In this document: piece by piece, positions 61,727 to 64,000 of the stretch | Numbering within the stretch: the first letter of the stretch is position 1 | How the letters are laid out: every line of letters begins with the position of its first letter | Assembly: GCA_031552825.1 (NCBI GenBank) | Contig: JAVBMD010000016.1 | Coordinates: 62,001 to 126,000, forward strand | Length of the DNA: 64,000 bases | Direction of reading: 5' to 3' | Source of the DNA: WQXF01 sp031552825 | Lineage (GTDB): Bacteria > Bacillota > Clostridia > Christensenellales > Aristaeellaceae | The notes under the pieces: model-generated | Databases searched by the model: none | What the model was told of the DNA's origin: nothing | Seen by the model: the letters and a program-made list of their open reading frames with translations, nothing else | Program-made: the position numbers and the translations under genes

Positions 61727-63088
61727 CTATTCCGCCCCCATATGCTCCGCGGCCCATACCGCCATCGCGCACTCCAGCCGCTTCTGCTGCAGCGCGCACT
61801 CCATTTCATACGGCGCGTGAATGTCGCCGTGAAAGGCCTGCGCATTGGCAGCGCAACCGCCGCTGCAAAAGAACTTCGCCCAACAATCGCGGCACTTGGG
61901 CTTGCTGAGCACATGGTTTTGCGCAAAGGCGCGCTGCATCGCTTCATCGAAGCTGCCGTCGAGCACGCTGCCCATTTTGTAGCCCTCGCGCCCCACGAAC
62001 TGGTGGCACGGATAGAGATCGCCCTCCGGCGTGACGGCGACATACTCATTGCCCGCGCCGCAGCCCAGCAGCCGCTTCTTCAGGCAGGGGCCGCCGGAAA
62101 GGTCGACCACGAAATGGAAGAAATTGAACCAGCGCCCCTCGGCGCGGCGCAGCAAATACGCCTCGGCCAGCCGCTCATACTCGGCGGCGATCGCAGGCAC
62201 CATTTCCGGCGTGAGCGCGTAGGCGTTTGCCGGATCGGTGACCACCGGCTCGATGGAGAGCTGCTCGAACCCGGCGTCGGCCAAAGCCAGCACGTCGTTG
62301 CCGAAGTCAAGGTTGTAGGCGGTGTAGGTGCCGCGCACATAGTAGCTCTTCTGCCCGCGCTTTTGCACCAGCTCTAGCGCGCGCGGCGCGATCAACGCAT
62401 ACGATCCGCGCCCGTTGGGCGTCGGGCGCATGCGATCGTGTACTTCGGGGCGGCCGTCGATGGACAGCACGACGTTGTGCATCTCCTCATTGATGAAGGC
62501 GATGATCTCATCGTTAAGCGCCACGCCGTTGGTGGTGATGGTAAACAAAAAGCGTTTATCATGCTTTTTCTCTAGCTCGCGGCCATACGCCACCAGCCGC
62601 TTGACCACCGGGAAATTCATCAGCGGCTCGCCGCCGAAAAAGTCGACCTCCAGCGTGTGCCGATGGCCGCTGTGCGCCACCAGCCATTCCAAAGCCTTCA
62701 CGCCCACCTCGTAGGAGAGCAGACTACGGCTGTCCATATGGAAATCACCGGTGGACGCGAAGCAATATGCGCAGCGCAGGTTGCAATCGTGCGCAGCGTG
62801 CAGGCACATCGCCTTGACGACGCCCGCGCCTTCGCCCATATCAAAATCGCCGCAATCGTCGGGCGCGCCCAACTGCCCCTGCGCGATCAGCTCCTCGATC
62901 TCGCCCAGCGCCTCGGCGATGCTGCCCTCGCCATACTCCGGCGCGAGGCGCGCGATGATCTGCCCGGCGGCGATGCCCTCCTCGCGCAGGCGCAGCGCCT
63001 CCCACGCCATCGGATCCAGTCGATGCAGCGCACCGCTGCCCACGTCCAGCGCAAGATATTGTCCACAGGATTGAAAGGTGTGTATCAA
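61727..63088 (-). CDS. scfB: SCIFF maturase, radical SAM/SPASM
   Basis: 453 aa from a TTG at 63088 (SD AGGAGG), the size of the family. An N-terminal peptide-binding (RRE-like) region (about 1-85) is followed by radical SAM C102, C106 and C109 (CNLRCAYC) and a C-terminal SPASM part (CGAGNEYVAV, HQFVGREGY, CRDCWAKFFCSGGC). It makes thioether links in the SCIFF peptide encoded 285 bases upstream. A longer frame to 63241 has no SD. Confidence 0.95.
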   Translation of the reverse strand: MIHTFQSCGQYLALDVGSGALHRLDPMAWEALRLREEGIAAGQIIARLAPEYGEGSIAEALGEIEELIAQGQLGAPDDCGDFDMGEGAGVVKAMCLHAAHDCNLRCAYCFASTGDFHMDSRSLLSYEVGVKALEWLVAHSGHRHTLEVDFFGGEPLMNFPVVKRLVAYGRELEKKHDKRFLFTITTNGVALNDEIIAFINEEMHNVVLSIDGRPEVHDRMRPTPNGRGSYALIAPRALELVQKRGQKSYYVRGTYTAYNLDFGNDVLALADAGFEQLSIEPVVTDPANAYALTPEMVPAIAAEYERLAEAYLLRRAEGRWFNFFHFVVDLSGGPCLKKRLLGCGAGNEYVAVTPEGDLYPCHQFVGREGYKMGSVLDGSFDEAMQRAFAQNHVLSKPKCRDCWAKFFCSGGCAANAQAFHGDIHAPYEMECALQQKRLECAMAVWAAEHMGAE

Positions 63089-63325
63089 AAGGGTGCCTCC
63101 TAAACCACATGCTATAAGGATAAAGTTGTGAATGCGGGCTCCGAAGGTTTCCAAAGGGCGACCGGAAAGCCCTTTGGTCGCCTTTTGGGCGAAATCCGCG
63201 CTTACAGGAGAAATATTTCGCTCCTCGCGAGGAGCGACCAAGGCTTTGCGGTCGCCTTGGATCTTCGCGGCGCCTCAACGAAAGCTCTGTGCTTACTTTG
63301 AAGCAGGTTGTATTGGAATACAGGG
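63089..63325 (-). repeat. Dense inverted repeats between scfA and scfB
   Basis: A 20-bp perfect palindrome TCGCTCCTCG/CGAGGAGCGA lies at 63218-63237. Further pairs are AAAGGGC/GCCCTTT (63153-63175), GGCGACC/GGTCGCC (63157-63182) and CCAAGGC/GCCTTGG (63238-63260). No gene is seen. Confidence 0.75.
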
Positions 63326-63354
63326 AAAACCCGGGCGATCATTCACCGCCCGGG
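63326..63354 (-). terminator. Terminator after scfA
   Basis: CCCGGGCG and CGCCCGGG pair on the minus strand, with a nine-base loop and TTTT. It is between scfA and scfB and may limit read-through to scfB. Confidence 0.8.
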
Positions 63355-63372
63355 CGCCATACACTACCGGAT

Positions 63373-63534
63373 TTACTGCCGATCCTTCTTCTGCTGGCAG
63401 GACTGGTTCGCCACGGTGCAAGAGGTCTTGCAGGCAGACTGGCAGGAAGCCTGGCACTCGCCACAGCCGCCCTGGCGCAAGCCTTCGACGCTGACCTTCA
63501 GGCAGGGCTTCTGGATGGTTTGAATATGTTTCAT
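63373..63534 (-). CDS. scfA: SCIFF peptide (six cysteines in forty-five residues)
   Basis: 53 aa from ATG 63534 (SD GGAGG). The family core GGCGECQASCQSACKTSC and NQSC is present (C24, C27, C31, C35, C39 and C46). Two features are unusual: an extra Cys at residue 11 (QKPCLKVS) and a C-terminal extension (QQKKDRQ) after the last Cys. It is the precursor of a ranthipeptide-type modified peptide and lies next to its maturase. Confidence 0.93.
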   Translation of the reverse strand: MKHIQTIQKPCLKVSVEGLRQGGCGECQASCQSACKTSCTVANQSCQQKKDRQ

Positions 63535-63607
63535 AATGATACCTCCAAACATTTGCATGCATCGAATCACGAGTATAGATTATACACGATCATGCACGCG
63601 GATGCAA

Positions 63608-64000
63608 TCATTTGGCGGGAAGATTCGAGAAAATCATGCCGCTGAGCCCACCGGCGGCGATGCCCATGCCGATATCGGCGGCGTATGCCATCCAAGAAAG
63701 CGATTGTCCGCTAAGCAGCGCGTACAGCCCCACGCCCAGCGCCATATACAATAGCCCCAGCAGCGCCCCGCGCGATGCGCCGTGTACGCCGCCGCGCCCG
63801 ACGCTCGCCCCGGTGCCAACCAAAATGGCCACCAGCTTGAGCACTTGATTGAAAGCCGAAACCGCCGCATCGCTGGGCTTTATCACGCGCATCAGCAGCG
63901 CAAAGACCAGAATGCAAACAAGCGTCAGCGCGATGGCGATGAGCAAACCCTTGAAAAGCCCACGGGTGATTGGCGTACCGCCGCGGCTGCTCCCCCGGTA
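63608..64000 (-). CDS. TIGR04086-like membrane protein, start outside the window
   Basis: 131 codons are visible and the frame stays open to the window end. Four hydrophobic helices (AIALTLVCILVFALLM, VLKLVAILVGTGASVG, LLGLLYMALGVGLYALL and MGIAAGGLSGMIF). This pattern and place (next to scfA) match the TIGR04086 membrane family that is often found by the SCIFF genes. An in-frame ATG/TTG at 63946 could be a start, but the upstream residues look coding. Confidence 0.75.
   Translation of the reverse strand, partial: YRGSSRGGTPITRGLFKGLLIAIALTLVCILVFALLMRVIKPSDAAVSAFNQVLKLVAILVGTGASVGRGGVHGASRGALLGLLYMALGVGLYALLSGQSLSWMAYAADIGMGIAAGGLSGMIFSNLPAK

Overview
The window looks like part of a chromosome of a G+C-rich member of the Clostridia (Firmicutes). 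The evidence is a SCIFF peptide with its radical SAM maturase, an IreB-family protein, a T-box leader before pheST, the tig-clpP-clpX-lonB order, and strong Shine-Dalgarno (SD) sites with frequent GTG/TTG starts. It may be an uncultured gut-type lineage; the species cannot be named from sequence alone. I saw no rRNA, tRNA or CRISPR array.

Positions 1 to about 17058 are the right-hand part of a prophage whose left part lies outside the window. Its right end sits inside lonB, exactly at the codons for the Walker B motif, next to a large serine recombinase gene. A tightly packed minus-strand early operon (11012 down to 1) carries a DnaB helicase, a DnaD-like primosomal protein, ORF6C- and DUF3102-type proteins, a PP-loop (PAPS-reductase-like) enzyme, a radical SAM enzyme, a RinA/sigma-like late regulator and a partial tyrosine recombinase. 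A repressor switch with divergent promoters lies at 14447-15235. A perfect LexA/SOS box lies at 15382-15395 in the 5' leader of a small gene that overlaps the repressor antisense.

Between the early operon and the switch (11100-14450) is a block of plus-strand cargo genes. It is cut into cassettes by near-identical modules of terminator hairpin, extended -10 promoter and SD site. All six products look membrane-bound or secreted, and one joins a HIRAN domain to two membrane helices. This block is the best candidate for an undescribed system; superinfection exclusion or host conversion is an inference.

From 17058 to 64000 the sequence is host chromosome. 17058-21141 is protein quality control (lonB broken, clpX, clpP, tig). 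21353-34686 holds a LysM protein, a membrane GT-C-type enzyme, a 2624-residue cyclic beta-glucan synthase/GH94 protein, an HdeD-like protein and a YgiQ-type radical SAM protein. 34821-41290 has a lipoprotein, an MFS transporter, aroE and T-box-controlled pheST. 41319-44542 has a DUF6273-like protein, two DUF1292 modules (one fused to RuvX), an aldo/keto reductase-ferredoxin protein and IreB. 44697-50387 is a run of exported proteins (serine hydrolase, SH3b repeats, RCC1 repeats). 50413-64000 is hemZ, dtd, rel, recJ, secF, secD, two membrane or exported proteins, scfB, scfA and a TIGR04086-like membrane protein, all on the minus strand.
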